Below, piece after piece: positions 56,551 through 64,000 of a stretch of 64,000 bases of DNA. A model generated the notes under the pieces. The model worked only from the letters and a program-made list of their open reading frames with translations. It searched no databases and was not told the origin of the DNA. The position numbers and the translations under genes are program-made. The stretch is from Pseudomonas californiensis (GTDB lineage: Bacteria; Pseudomonadota; Gammaproteobacteria; Pseudomonadales; Pseudomonadaceae), in NCBI RefSeq assembly GCF_021147775.1, contig NZ_JAGTPK010000001.1, positions 124,001 to 188,000 of the forward strand, read 5' to 3'. Within the stretch, counting starts at the first letter, position 1. Each line of letters starts with the position of its first letter.

Positions 56551-57291
56551 TCAGCGCAGGATGCGCGGAGCTTCGTCTCTCGGCAGGTTGTTCTGGATTT
56601 GACCCTGGCCGGTGTATTCCACTTCACCACGCAGTTGCTCGCGCAACTGACGCGCTACGTCTTCACCGATCGACTTCGAGACATCACGAATCACCCGACC
56701 ACGGTTGAGCGAGACCTTGATGTCGCGACCGTTGACCAGTTTGGTGTCCTGCCCTTCACCCATGGCGGTAAAGGCCGAGGTGACTTCGTAGGTACGGGTG
56801 TTGATCAGGCTGAAATCAGCCACCAGTGTCAGACCCAGAATGGCGGAGTGGGTGTCGGTATTGGCAATCTCGCCCACATCCTGCTGGAAGTCGATGTCCG
56901 ACACGGTGCCGAACAGCACGTAGTCCGCGCCCTTGAAGTTGCCGTTCTTGATGCGCTTGATGACGTCGTAAACGTCTTCTTTGGAACTGGCAGTGTAGGG
57001 CGTGCCTTGGACCAGCTGGAACATGCCGGACTTGAGAATCTCGCCCTTGATGTCGCCACTGAATTTGCGCAGTTCACCCTGCTCGATGTAACTGCTGCGC
57101 GCTTCATACTCGTCATAGCTCGACGAGCCGCTGGCGCTGTAGCGGTTGGCCTGGATGTTGGTCCGTGCCGAAACGGTGTGGATGTACTGCTCCACACGTT
57201 CCTGAAAGGCCATGTCTGTCACTGCGATCTTCGGCGCTGCGTTCGCTGCGAACGCGCAAACCATGCCGATAATGCCAATCCATGTGCGCAT
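56551..57291 (-). CDS. Secreted CsgG-like protein linked to the lpoB cluster
   Basis: 246 residues from ATG 57291, with a signal peptide (MRTWIGIIGMVCAFAANA). Body contains IAVTDMAFQERVEQYIHTV, GADYVLFGTVSDIDFQQDVG and SLINTRTYEVTSAFTAMGEG, the CsgG/FlgO-like alpha-beta fold. No lipobox. Starts 4 bp after the lpoB stop, so part of one operon with it; function unproven. Confidence 0.75.
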   Translation of the reverse strand: MRTWIGIIGMVCAFAANAAPKIAVTDMAFQERVEQYIHTVSARTNIQANRYSASGSSSYDEYEARSSYIEQGELRKFSGDIKGEILKSGMFQLVQGTPYTASSKEDVYDVIKRIKNGNFKGADYVLFGTVSDIDFQQDVGEIANTDTHSAILGLTLVADFSLINTRTYEVTSAFTAMGEGQDTKLVNGRDIKVSLNRGRVIRDVSKSIGEDVARQLREQLRGEVEYTGQGQIQNNLPRDEAPRILR

Positions 57292-57295
57292 GTGA

Positions 57296-57886
57296 TCAAC
57301 GCTCCGTGGTTTTGCGAATTTCTTTTTCGTCCATCCACTCTGCCAGGCCGCTTTCAACGTCGATCAATTGCAGGCTGAATTTGTAGAAGACGTCCTTGTA
57401 ATCGCTGCTGCGCTTGACGATGGAGCTGATCGAGCCTTCCAGGCGGTATTTGGCGGCGACCATGTTGCCGGTCTTGGCCACAGTGGTCTTCTTGTACAGA
57501 CCGCTCTGGTTTTGCAGCTTGAGCTGGTCAACCTGGTTCTGCATCTGGTTGTCGTCGCTTGCGAAGCGCGCGGTGCCCGTTTTCATCAATTGAGTCTTGA
57601 TGGAGTTGGTGATTTCGCGCGTGTCGATGTACTCGCTGGTCTTGTTCTTGACGTCGTAGACCTGCACAACCGGGCGACCCTGCAGGGTGCCGGACTGGGC
57701 GAGAGAGCGAGTCATGCTCTCTGCGATCATCTGCAGGTCGGTTGAGCCGAATTCGTTGGTAACCGTTTCAACGGCCTTGGTGTCGCCGTAGCTGATGTTC
57801 TTGCTGCCAAGACTCGGGGAGTTGTTGGCGCAACCGGTGACCAGCAGAGCAATAGCGGCGATGGAGCAGAGGCGGGTGGACAGCAT
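57296..57886 (-). CDS. lpoB: LpoB-like outer-membrane lipoprotein (PBP1b activator)
   Basis: 196 residues from ATG 57886. Lipobox LLVTGC with Cys19 after MLSTRLCSIAAIALLVTG. LpoB fold segments VQVYDVKNKTSEYIDTREIT and YRLEGSISSIVKRSSDYKDV. In enterobacteria LpoB activates PBP1b from the outer membrane. The E. coli neighbour ycfL also lies immediately upstream here, which supports the name. Whether it activates a PBP in this genus is not shown. Confidence 0.8.
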   Translation of the reverse strand: MLSTRLCSIAAIALLVTGCANNSPSLGSKNISYGDTKAVETVTNEFGSTDLQMIAESMTRSLAQSGTLQGRPVVQVYDVKNKTSEYIDTREITNSIKTQLMKTGTARFASDDNQMQNQVDQLKLQNQSGLYKKTTVAKTGNMVAAKYRLEGSISSIVKRSSDYKDVFYKFSLQLIDVESGLAEWMDEKEIRKTTER

Positions 57887-57924
57887 GGGTAGTTTCTCCG
57901 GAACTGGGCAAAGGGTTGAGCGGA

Positions 57925-58296
57925 TCAAGGCGTGTTGATTTCGATGCGGAAATCAGTGGCACGCGGGACCGGCGCGATGGCAGGCAGGACAGTGCTCTGC
58001 GAGCCATACAGCGTCATGCTTTTCCAGCTTTCTTCATCGGCCACAGGAAAACCGTCATTGCCCAACCAGGCAAAGCGGTAGTACATCATCCTGTTGCGAC
58101 TGCTGGTGTTGGTCAGCTGAGCCTTGACGGTCAGAAAGCCGTTTTCACGTGCTACACGCATGGCGCCCACTTCGATGTTTTTGGTATCACCCATCGACAC
58201 GACCTTGCTGGCCGCGCTGCCGGGTGCCGGTGGCGGCGGAGTTGCACAGCCCGCCAACAGGGCGAGCATGAGCGCGCCAACAATCTTCATACGCAT
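57925..58296 (-). CDS. ycfL: YcfL-family lipoprotein
   Basis: 123 residues from ATG 58296, lipobox LLAGC with Cys17 (MRMKIVGALMLALLAG). Body with VKAQLTNTSSRNRMMYYRFA and WLGNDGFPVADEESWKSMTL, the YcfL/DUF1425 beta-sandwich. Located between COG3014 and lpoB genes on the same strand, 38 bp before lpoB. Confidence 0.82.
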   Translation of the reverse strand: MRMKIVGALMLALLAGCATPPPPAPGSAASKVVSMGDTKNIEVGAMRVARENGFLTVKAQLTNTSSRNRMMYYRFAWLGNDGFPVADEESWKSMTLYGSQSTVLPAIAPVPRATDFRIEINTP

Positions 58297-58309
58297 GGAA
58301 AGTCTCCGA

Positions 58310-59707
58310 TCAGGGTTGTTTGGCGGTGGCGACGGCTTGCGGCACGTTCGACGACATGACCTGAGCCGCCAGACTGCCGGCATAGACCTGGTTGCCCAGC
58401 GCGCGCAGCGGAATCACCTGGTAGCGCTGATCGACCTTGACCTGCACGTGCGAGCCGCCCAGTGCATTCGGCAGAATGATCTGGTGCTCGCCCTGAGTCA
58501 GGCGCAGACGCGCGACCAGCGTGTTATCCGGCAATGTGCGCCAGGTGCGGGTATCAGCGCCTTCGGTAACTGCAGAGGCGATACCGACTGCCAGGCCTGC
58601 CAGCGGGTTGACGTCGTTGAGTTGTTTTTGCGCCACACCGCGAGTGATTGCGCGAACGGTGGTACGCAGAATGATGCCGGGCATGTCATCACGCAGTGCG
58701 CGACGCGACATGTCGGTGGTGCTGTTGAGCAGCGTCAGGTTGAGCGGCTTGCCGTCCAGGACGATCTGGTTGAAGGCAGGCGTGGTGGTGTCTGGCTTGA
58801 TGACCGGGAAAGACAGCGGGGTAATCACCAGATTGCCGCTGATGGGCAATGGCAGCGGAATCCGCACTGAATCACGCGCAGGTGCGAAGCCGCTTTGTAC
58901 GACGATCAGGACTTCGCTGTTGCCATCCTTGCTGGCGGAGGCGTCAAGGTCCTTGAGGGCCTGCTCCAGCAGCGGCGTATTCGGGCGCAGTTCGGCTGCC
59001 TTGCGATAGCCTGGTGCAGCGAGGCCTTTTTCACCCAGTGCCTCGTAGACAAAGCCTGACAGGTAGTGACTGAACGCACTCTGGTAGCTGTTCTTCAGGC
59101 TCACGACTTCGGGGGCGTTGAGCGAGGCAACCGGGTAGCCTTGCAAGTCCTTGAACTCGGTCTTCACGCCACGGTTTTCGGCTTCCTGCTCGCTCTTGAG
59201 GTATTCCTTGTCACGCAGCTCGGCGATGACCGCTTCGCGTTCGTGGGTTTTTTTGATCTCGGTACGGGCGCCGTCGAAGTTGTTGCTGGCGAGCAGGTTA
59301 AGCGCCATTTGGGTGGTCAGCATGACCTTTTCGTAGTCATAACCTTCGTAGCGGCGGACCTTGTCGTTGACCAGGAAACTGCCGAACTGCGCCAGGTACT
59401 TGTCGGTGTCCAGCTTGACCGACTCTTCCCACTTGAACACCACCAGGTCTGCGGCACGCCAGGCGGTCTGGCTGCCGGTAAAGTCGCCCTTGGCGCGCAG
59501 CAGCTCGCCTTTCTCGAAGTAGTAGAGAATGTCCTTGTCTTCACCCTTGTTGTTCTTTTCAAGGGTGCCCAGTGCCGCATCGACATTGCCGCTGACCAAC
59601 TGCTGGTTGGTTTCCTGCAGTTCTGTGTCGTAGCTTCGAAAGGCGGAGCAGCCGGCCAGTTGCACAGCTGAAATCAGCGCGAGCGCGGTCAAGGCACGAG
59701 AGGACAT
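58310..59707 (-). CDS. COG3014-family lipoprotein
   Basis: 465 residues. Lipobox QLAGC with Cys20 (MSSRALTALALISAVQLAG). Contains TPR-like helices (DILYYFEKGELLRAKGDFTG; FSHYLSGFVYEALGEKGLAA) followed by a beta-rich C-terminal half. First gene of the COG3014-ycfL-lpoB-CsgG-like operon; such clusters occur in many gammaproteobacteria. Function unknown; envelope role inferred. Confidence 0.82.
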   Translation of the reverse strand: MSSRALTALALISAVQLAGCSAFRSYDTELQETNQQLVSGNVDAALGTLEKNNKGEDKDILYYFEKGELLRAKGDFTGSQTAWRAADLVVFKWEESVKLDTDKYLAQFGSFLVNDKVRRYEGYDYEKVMLTTQMALNLLASNNFDGARTEIKKTHEREAVIAELRDKEYLKSEQEAENRGVKTEFKDLQGYPVASLNAPEVVSLKNSYQSAFSHYLSGFVYEALGEKGLAAPGYRKAAELRPNTPLLEQALKDLDASASKDGNSEVLIVVQSGFAPARDSVRIPLPLPISGNLVITPLSFPVIKPDTTTPAFNQIVLDGKPLNLTLLNSTTDMSRRALRDDMPGIILRTTVRAITRGVAQKQLNDVNPLAGLAVGIASAVTEGADTRTWRTLPDNTLVARLRLTQGEHQIILPNALGGSHVQVKVDQRYQVIPLRALGNQVYAGSLAAQVMSSNVPQAVATAKQP

Positions 59708-60055
59708 GGCGTTCCATTCCCTTAGATGACAGTCGTGGCGAAGGGCGCCAGCTGTTCAAGTCCATTTGGCCAAACAGCGACGCTGTTCGGGTTCGAGAGC
59801 CGCATCGCCGAGTAGGTACAGGGGTGCGGGCGCGGAATTATAGGGCTGGACGTGGGGATGACAATGGCTTTTTGCCGGCCTACAGCCATTTCGGATGATT
59901 CTTACGTCATAACCGAGACCTGCTGCACACTTTCCCCTGATATTGCATTGAACTATGAAGCAGGTTTGTGCAGCACGGAGACGTGCGACTCTCTTGCAAA
60001 ATGCTGTAACAAAAAAACGGTTGGAGTATTGAGTAGCGCCTCGTTGACGTGAACA
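59708..60055. other. Intergenic region, COG3014 / FTR1
   Basis: 348 bp divergent region carrying promoters for both neighbours. I see no Fur box (no GATAATGATAATCATTATC-like run) and no convincing small gene. Confidence 0.5.
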
Positions 60056-61987
60056 ATGCAACGCATCGCATTCTTATTGAGATTCTGCATGCTCTCCTGT
60101 TCCCGATTTCTTGCCTGGCTTGTGGCCCCGACGTTGGCGCTGTGCAGTTTCAGTCTGCTGGCCGATCCTGTCGAAGGTGCCGCGCAGGCATTGCATGCAC
60201 TGGATTACCTGAGCGCTGACTATCCTGCCACCGTGTCGGAAGGCAAAGTGGTGCAAACCTCCGCTTATCAAGGGCAGATAGACTCATTGAGCGCACTGCA
60301 AACTCTGGTGGTCGGGCTACCCGAGCGTAAAGAACGCGTCGAAATTGCACAGGGCGTCACTGACCTGAAGCAAGCGGTTGTCACGCGTCAGGACGGCGCA
60401 CAGGTTGCTCGTCAGGCGCGGCAATTGGGTGCGAAGCTGGCACTTGCCTACGAGGTCAGCCAGGCCCCGGCCATCACTCCGGACCCTGCCCGTGGTGCGC
60501 CCTTGTATGCTCAGCATTGTTCGGTGTGCCATGGCGACACCGGCACCGGTGACGGGCCAGCCGGGATCGGGCTGGAACCTCCACCAGGCAATCTGCGCGA
60601 TGCTGGGCGACTGGACCGTCTCAGCCTCTACGGCCTTTACAACACACTGGGTCAGGGTATTGCAGGCACCGACATGCCGGCCTTCGCAGACCAACTGGAT
60701 GATCGTCAACGCTGGGACATTGCGACCTACATCGCCAGTTTCAGCGCGCAACCGGTAGCGACAGCGACCAAGACCTTCAATCTGGCTGACCTCGCCCGGC
60801 AAACGCCCGCGGAAGTTCAGGCGGCCGAAGGCCCGGACGCCGCTGCAACGTTCAGAGCGCAGCGTGCCCAGCCACCGCAGGTGCAGCGAGGCCCGGCGCA
60901 ATTGCTTGATTACACCAGCGCAACGCTCGACAAGAGCCTTGCGGCCTATCGGTCGGGTGATCGCGAGCAGGCCTACGATTTGTCCGTGGCGGCGTACCTG
61001 GAAGGCTTCGAGCTGGTTGAAAGTTCGCTGGATAACGTTGATGCCAACGTGCGCAAGGACACCGAAAAAAGCCTGATGGCTTATCGACAGTCCTTGCAGG
61101 ATGGTCTCCCAGTCGCTCAGGCCGCGCAAAAACTTGAAGCCGCAAAGCTCAAACTCAAGGAGTCGGCTGGCCTGCTCGGCAGCGACGGTCTGAGTCTGTC
61201 GTTGAGCTACGTTTCGGGCCTGCTGATTCTGCTGCGTGAAGGGCTGGAAGCGATTCTGGTGCTGGCGGCCATTCTGGCGTTTTTGCGTAACACCGGGCAG
61301 CAATCGGCCGTGCGCAGTGTCAACGTGGGCTGGGCGCTCGCGCTGCTGGCGGGGTTGGGGACCTGGGCGCTGGCAGCGTACGTGATTGACGTCAGCGGTG
61401 CGCAACGGGAATTGCTCGAAGGCGCTACTGCGCTGTTTGCCAGCGTCATGGTGCTCTGGCTGGGTGTCTGGATGCATGATCGCCGTCACGCAGCCGCGTG
61501 GCAGGACTATGTGAAAAGCAGTCTGGTGGGCGGCGGTGGGCGTTTCGGCTTCGCGGTGCTGGCGTTTTTCTCGGTCTATCGAGAACTGTTCGAAGTCATC
61601 CTGTTCTACGAAACCCTGTGGTTGCAGGCAGGGCCAGCAGGCCATAACGCGGTACTGGCGGGTGGTGCCACAGCACTGGTGCTGTTGATCGGGTTGGCGT
61701 GGATCATTCTGCGCGGTTCGGCAAAGCTGCCGCTGTCGCTGTTCTTCGGCGTCAACGCCGCGTTGCTGTGCGCGTTGTCGGTAGTGTTTGCCGGTCATGG
61801 CGTCAAGGCACTTCAGGAAGCCGGCATATTCGGTACGCGGCCGGTGCCGTTCTTCGAGTTCGATTGGCTGGGGATTCATGCCGATGCGTATTCGTTGTCT
61901 GCACAGGCCATCGCGTTGATCGCCATCGCGGTGCTATACGGCCGCAGCCGTCTGGCAGAAAAACGTCGGCTTCAGTCCGCTGCCTGA
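60056..61987 (+). CDS. Cytochrome c-FTR1 fusion iron permease
   Basis: 643 residues. Signal sequence, then a periplasmic part with a c-type haem site CSVCHG (about 156-161) and distal Met in GTDMPAF, then a C-terminal FTR1 domain (about 375-640) with seven membrane segments and iron-binding RExxE-type motifs LREGLEAIL and VYRELFEVIL. Imports iron, probably coupled to haem redox in the same chain. ATG 60089 (MLSCSRFLAW) is an alternative start; both ribosome sites are weak. Confidence 0.88.
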   Translation: MQRIAFLLRFCMLSCSRFLAWLVAPTLALCSFSLLADPVEGAAQALHALDYLSADYPATVSEGKVVQTSAYQGQIDSLSALQTLVVGLPERKERVEIAQGVTDLKQAVVTRQDGAQVARQARQLGAKLALAYEVSQAPAITPDPARGAPLYAQHCSVCHGDTGTGDGPAGIGLEPPPGNLRDAGRLDRLSLYGLYNTLGQGIAGTDMPAFADQLDDRQRWDIATYIASFSAQPVATATKTFNLADLARQTPAEVQAAEGPDAAATFRAQRAQPPQVQRGPAQLLDYTSATLDKSLAAYRSGDREQAYDLSVAAYLEGFELVESSLDNVDANVRKDTEKSLMAYRQSLQDGLPVAQAAQKLEAAKLKLKESAGLLGSDGLSLSLSYVSGLLILLREGLEAILVLAAILAFLRNTGQQSAVRSVNVGWALALLAGLGTWALAAYVIDVSGAQRELLEGATALFASVMVLWLGVWMHDRRHAAAWQDYVKSSLVGGGGRFGFAVLAFFSVYRELFEVILFYETLWLQAGPAGHNAVLAGGATALVLLIGLAWIILRGSAKLPLSLFFGVNAALLCALSVVFAGHGVKALQEAGIFGTRPVPFFEFDWLGIHADAYSLSAQAIALIAIAVLYGRSRLAEKRRLQSAA

Positions 61988-62032
61988 CACCTGCCAGACC
62001 TGGCCACAAGCAGTTCGCGTTTACCCAAAAGG

Positions 62033-62158
62033 ATGAAACCTTTTGCGGTAGACGCGGACTTACCCTCGATGAAGCAGCCGTCTTTATCGCGTCCCGAGCA
62101 GGGCGTGGTACAGGCAGCAGCGCCGCGCAATCCCCATAAAACCGGGACGATGTCCTGA
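62033..62158 (+). CDS. Possible small protein (41 aa)
   Basis: ATG at 62033 to TGA at 62158: MKPFAVDADLPSMKQPSLSR at the N-terminus, ending NPHKTGTMS. AAAAGG lies directly against the ATG, too close for a normal ribosome site; an internal ATG exists at 62069. No family recognised. Listed because codon composition is like the neighbours. Confidence 0.25.
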   Translation: MKPFAVDADLPSMKQPSLSRPEQGVVQAAAPRNPHKTGTMS

Positions 62159-62172
62159 TACCGACATCGATG

Positions 62173-62188
62173 CTGTCATTTGTGACAG
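62173..62188. promoter_or_regulatory. Perfect 16-bp operator-like dyad
   Basis: CTGTCATTTGTGACAG: six-base arms around TTTG, 155 bases upstream of the transporter start. Typical size for a dimeric regulator site; the factor is unknown. Confidence 0.45.
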
Positions 62189-62343
62189 TTTTATTTCAAT
62201 GAAACCGGGCCTGTGCGATGCTGGCGTCCATGCCAAAGGCCGACTAAAGCTTTAGTGGAGCGTTACACAACACCTCCCCGCTCGCGACTCGCCTCACTTT
62301 CAATTCACACTGCCTTATTGGGCACACCTCAGGGGGCCTCACT

Positions 62344-63996
62344 ATGCTGACCCTGCTCGATTTGCTATCCGCCGTGGCGCTGCTGATCTGGGGCACGCAC
62401 ATTGTGCGTACCGGCATCCTGCGTGTTTACGGCGCGCAACTACGACGTCTGCTCAGCCAGAACATGTCCAGGCGTCCGCTGGCATTCGTCGCCGGTATTC
62501 TGGTCACCGCCATGGTGCAGAGCAGTAATGCCACCGCCATGCTTGTCACCTCCTTCGTGGGTCAGGGGCTGATGACCCTGACGCCTGCGCTGGTCATCAT
62601 GCTGGGTGCCGATGTGGGTACTGCGCTGATGTCGCGGGTGCTGACCTTCGACCTGTCGTGGCTGTCACCGCTGCTGATTTTTCTCGGCGTGGTGTTCTTT
62701 TTGTCACGCAAACAGACCCGTGCCGGTCAGTTGGGGCGCGTGGGTATTGGTCTCGGGCTGATTGTGCTAGCGTTGCAACTGATTGTCGCAGCCGCAGCGC
62801 CGATCACTCAGGCGACAGGCGTCAAAGTACTCTTCGCTTCGCTGACGGGTGATCTGCTGCTCGATGCACTGGTGGGCGCGATGTTTGCGCTTATCTCTTA
62901 TTCCAGCCTGGCTGCGGTGCTGCTGACCGCGACCCTGGCAGGCGCGGAAATCATCGGTTTGCCAGTGGCTATCGGGTTGGTGATCGGTGCCAATATCGGC
63001 AGTGGGTTGCTCGCCTTCCTCAGCACCAGCATGCAGAACGTCGCAGGTCGGCAAGTTGCGCTGGGCAGCCTGTTGTACAAACTGCTGGGCCTGCTGCTGA
63101 TCATCCCGGTGCTTGATCCGCTGGTGACGTGGATCGACACGCTGGGCTTCCGTCCACAGGAACTGGTCATCGGCTTCCACCTGATCTACAACACCACGCG
63201 CTGCCTGATCATGTTGCCGACGGTCGGACCCATGGCGCGGCTGTGCGCTGCACTGCTGCCGCAACAGAACGAAGCCGGAGGGTTGGCCAAACCTCGCCAT
63301 CTGGACCTGACCGCGCTGGCGACGCCAAGTCTTGCGCTGGCCAATGCAGTGCGGGAAACCCTGCGCATGGGTGACCTGATCGAGAGCATGCTGGGTTCGA
63401 TGCTGGCGGTGCTACGTGGCACGCAGACCGCAGTCACCCAGGAAGTGCGCCGTCTCAATGACGATGTTGAAGCGCTTTATAGCGCCATCAAGCTGTATCT
63501 GGCGCAGATGCCACGGGAAGAACTGGGCGAGCATGATAATCGCCGCTGGGCAGAAATCATCGAACTGACCATCAACCTGGAACTGGCCAGCGGGCTGATC
63601 GAACGCATGCTGCGCAAGATTCAGCAGCAGAAAACTTCGCAGCGCCGTTCCTTCTCGGAGGTCGGGCTCGAGGAGCTGGCGGATCTGCACATTCAGTTGC
63701 AGTCCAATCTGCGTCTGGGTCTGTCGGTGTTTCTCAGCGGTGACGAAGAAAGTGCGCGTCAGCTGCTGCGTGAAAAACGCCGATTCCGGGCTCAGGAACG
63801 GCGCTTGGCCCATGCTCACGTGAGCCGTTTGCAACGCAAGGTGGTGCAGAGCATCGAAACCAGTTCGCTGCACCTTGAGCTGATTGCCGACATGAAACGC
63901 CTGAATTCGCTGTTCTGCAGCAGTGCCTATGCGGTTCTGGAAACGGCCGACACCGGTGCCTTGTCCAGCGAGGGCGCGACCGAGCAATCGCTATGA
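62344..63996 (+). CDS. Na/Pi-cotransporter family protein with PhoU-like tail
   Basis: 550 residues. Eight or nine membrane segments containing the NptA/PNaS duplicated motif (TAMVQSSNATAMLVTSFV and SYSSLAAVLLTATL), then a cytoplasmic helical PhoU-like domain from about residue 330 (ANAVRETLRMGDLIESMLGS). Probably transports phosphate or a related anion with Na+. Its stop overlaps an ATG (ATGA) of the next gene. Confidence 0.88.
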   Translation: MLTLLDLLSAVALLIWGTHIVRTGILRVYGAQLRRLLSQNMSRRPLAFVAGILVTAMVQSSNATAMLVTSFVGQGLMTLTPALVIMLGADVGTALMSRVLTFDLSWLSPLLIFLGVVFFLSRKQTRAGQLGRVGIGLGLIVLALQLIVAAAAPITQATGVKVLFASLTGDLLLDALVGAMFALISYSSLAAVLLTATLAGAEIIGLPVAIGLVIGANIGSGLLAFLSTSMQNVAGRQVALGSLLYKLLGLLLIIPVLDPLVTWIDTLGFRPQELVIGFHLIYNTTRCLIMLPTVGPMARLCAALLPQQNEAGGLAKPRHLDLTALATPSLALANAVRETLRMGDLIESMLGSMLAVLRGTQTAVTQEVRRLNDDVEALYSAIKLYLAQMPREELGEHDNRRWAEIIELTINLELASGLIERMLRKIQQQKTSQRRSFSEVGLEELADLHIQLQSNLRLGLSVFLSGDEESARQLLREKRRFRAQERRLAHAHVSRLQRKVVQSIETSSLHLELIADMKRLNSLFCSSAYAVLETADTGALSSEGATEQSL

Positions 63997-64000
63997 ACGT
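63993..64000 (+). CDS. Start of next gene (edge)
   Basis: ATGAACGT at the window end overlaps the stop of the transporter gene in an ATGA arrangement, suggesting a coupled downstream gene. Only two codons are visible. Confidence 0.3.

Larger units (their letters stand above)
61988..62343. other. Intergenic region before the Na/Pi transporter
   Basis: 356 bp. It contains an inverted repeat AAAAGG-N6-CCTTTT at 62027-62044, a possible 41-codon frame at 62033-62158, and a perfect dyad CTGTCATTTGTGACAG at 62173-62188. No recognised Pho box with the correct 11-base period is present. Confidence 0.55.

Noticed and set aside
60317..61879. 520-codon frame opposite the FTR1 gene
   Set aside because: Antisense shadow of a clearly recognised gene.

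Overview
The window is a chromosomal segment of a fluorescent Pseudomonas. The P. syringae group is the most likely placement, but that is inference from gene content; no rRNA or tRNA gene is present to test it. Gene order closely follows the Pseudomonas core block known from P. aeruginosa: lrp/dadR-dadA-ridA-dadX, xpt-rep, yifB-ubiK-glnK-amtB-yjbQ-sutA, xerC-dapF-lysA-lppL-cyaY-rnk-cyaA, and argH-algZ-algR-hemCDXY-dsbB-algQ-fklB-algP. Coding density is high, and almost all starts sit behind recognisable ribosome-binding sites.

Layout. Positions 1-8062: an edge-truncated FAD amine oxidase, a cysteine-cluster protein, alanine catabolism (DadR, D-amino acid dehydrogenase, RidA, alanine racemase), an XRE-cupin regulator, a cytochrome c5 and an acetyl-CoA hydrolase/transferase. 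Positions 8079-12630: a sulfide and persulfide detoxification unit on the minus strand (persulfide dioxygenase-like MBL protein, type II sulfide:quinone oxidoreductase, TauE/SafE exporter), divergent from a sigma-54 activator of the FisR type. Positions 12660-23452: xpt, rep, a GGDEF-EAL protein, a MATE pump, a LysR regulator, a chemoreceptor and yifB. Positions 23453-27432: a decayed, strain-variable insertion zone holding a tetranucleotide repeat, a frameshifted DUF4214-type pseudogene, a duplicated copy of the yifB start, a stand-alone APS kinase and a frameshifted sulfotransferase. Positions 27433-45064: ubiK, glnK-amtB with a visible NtrC/sigma-54 control region, yjbQ, sutA, HAD phosphatase, xerC, DUF484, dapF, lysA, lppL, cyaY, rnk, cyaA, GST, argH and algZ-algR. 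Positions 45296-55773: haem synthesis (hemCDXY), a DsbB-family protein, algQ, fklB, algP, an ABC-F ATPase and an MscS-domain protein. Positions 55841-64000: a LysE exporter, an LpoB/YcfL/COG3014 envelope lipoprotein cluster, a cytochrome c-FTR1 fusion, and a Na/Pi-cotransporter family protein.

The most interesting non-core features are two. The first is the FisR-type regulator, whose three cysteines have the spacing I recall for FisR; the intergenic region it shares with its putative target operon carries four TGGCA direct repeats at 10-11 bp spacing plus an inverted copy, and a candidate -24/-12 promoter. The second is the variable zone at 23453-27432, where an APS kinase next to a broken sulfotransferase suggests a lost or switched PAPS-dependent sulfation function. 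I saw no CRISPR array, intact insertion sequence, prophage or defence system. Nothing here is certain to be undescribed.
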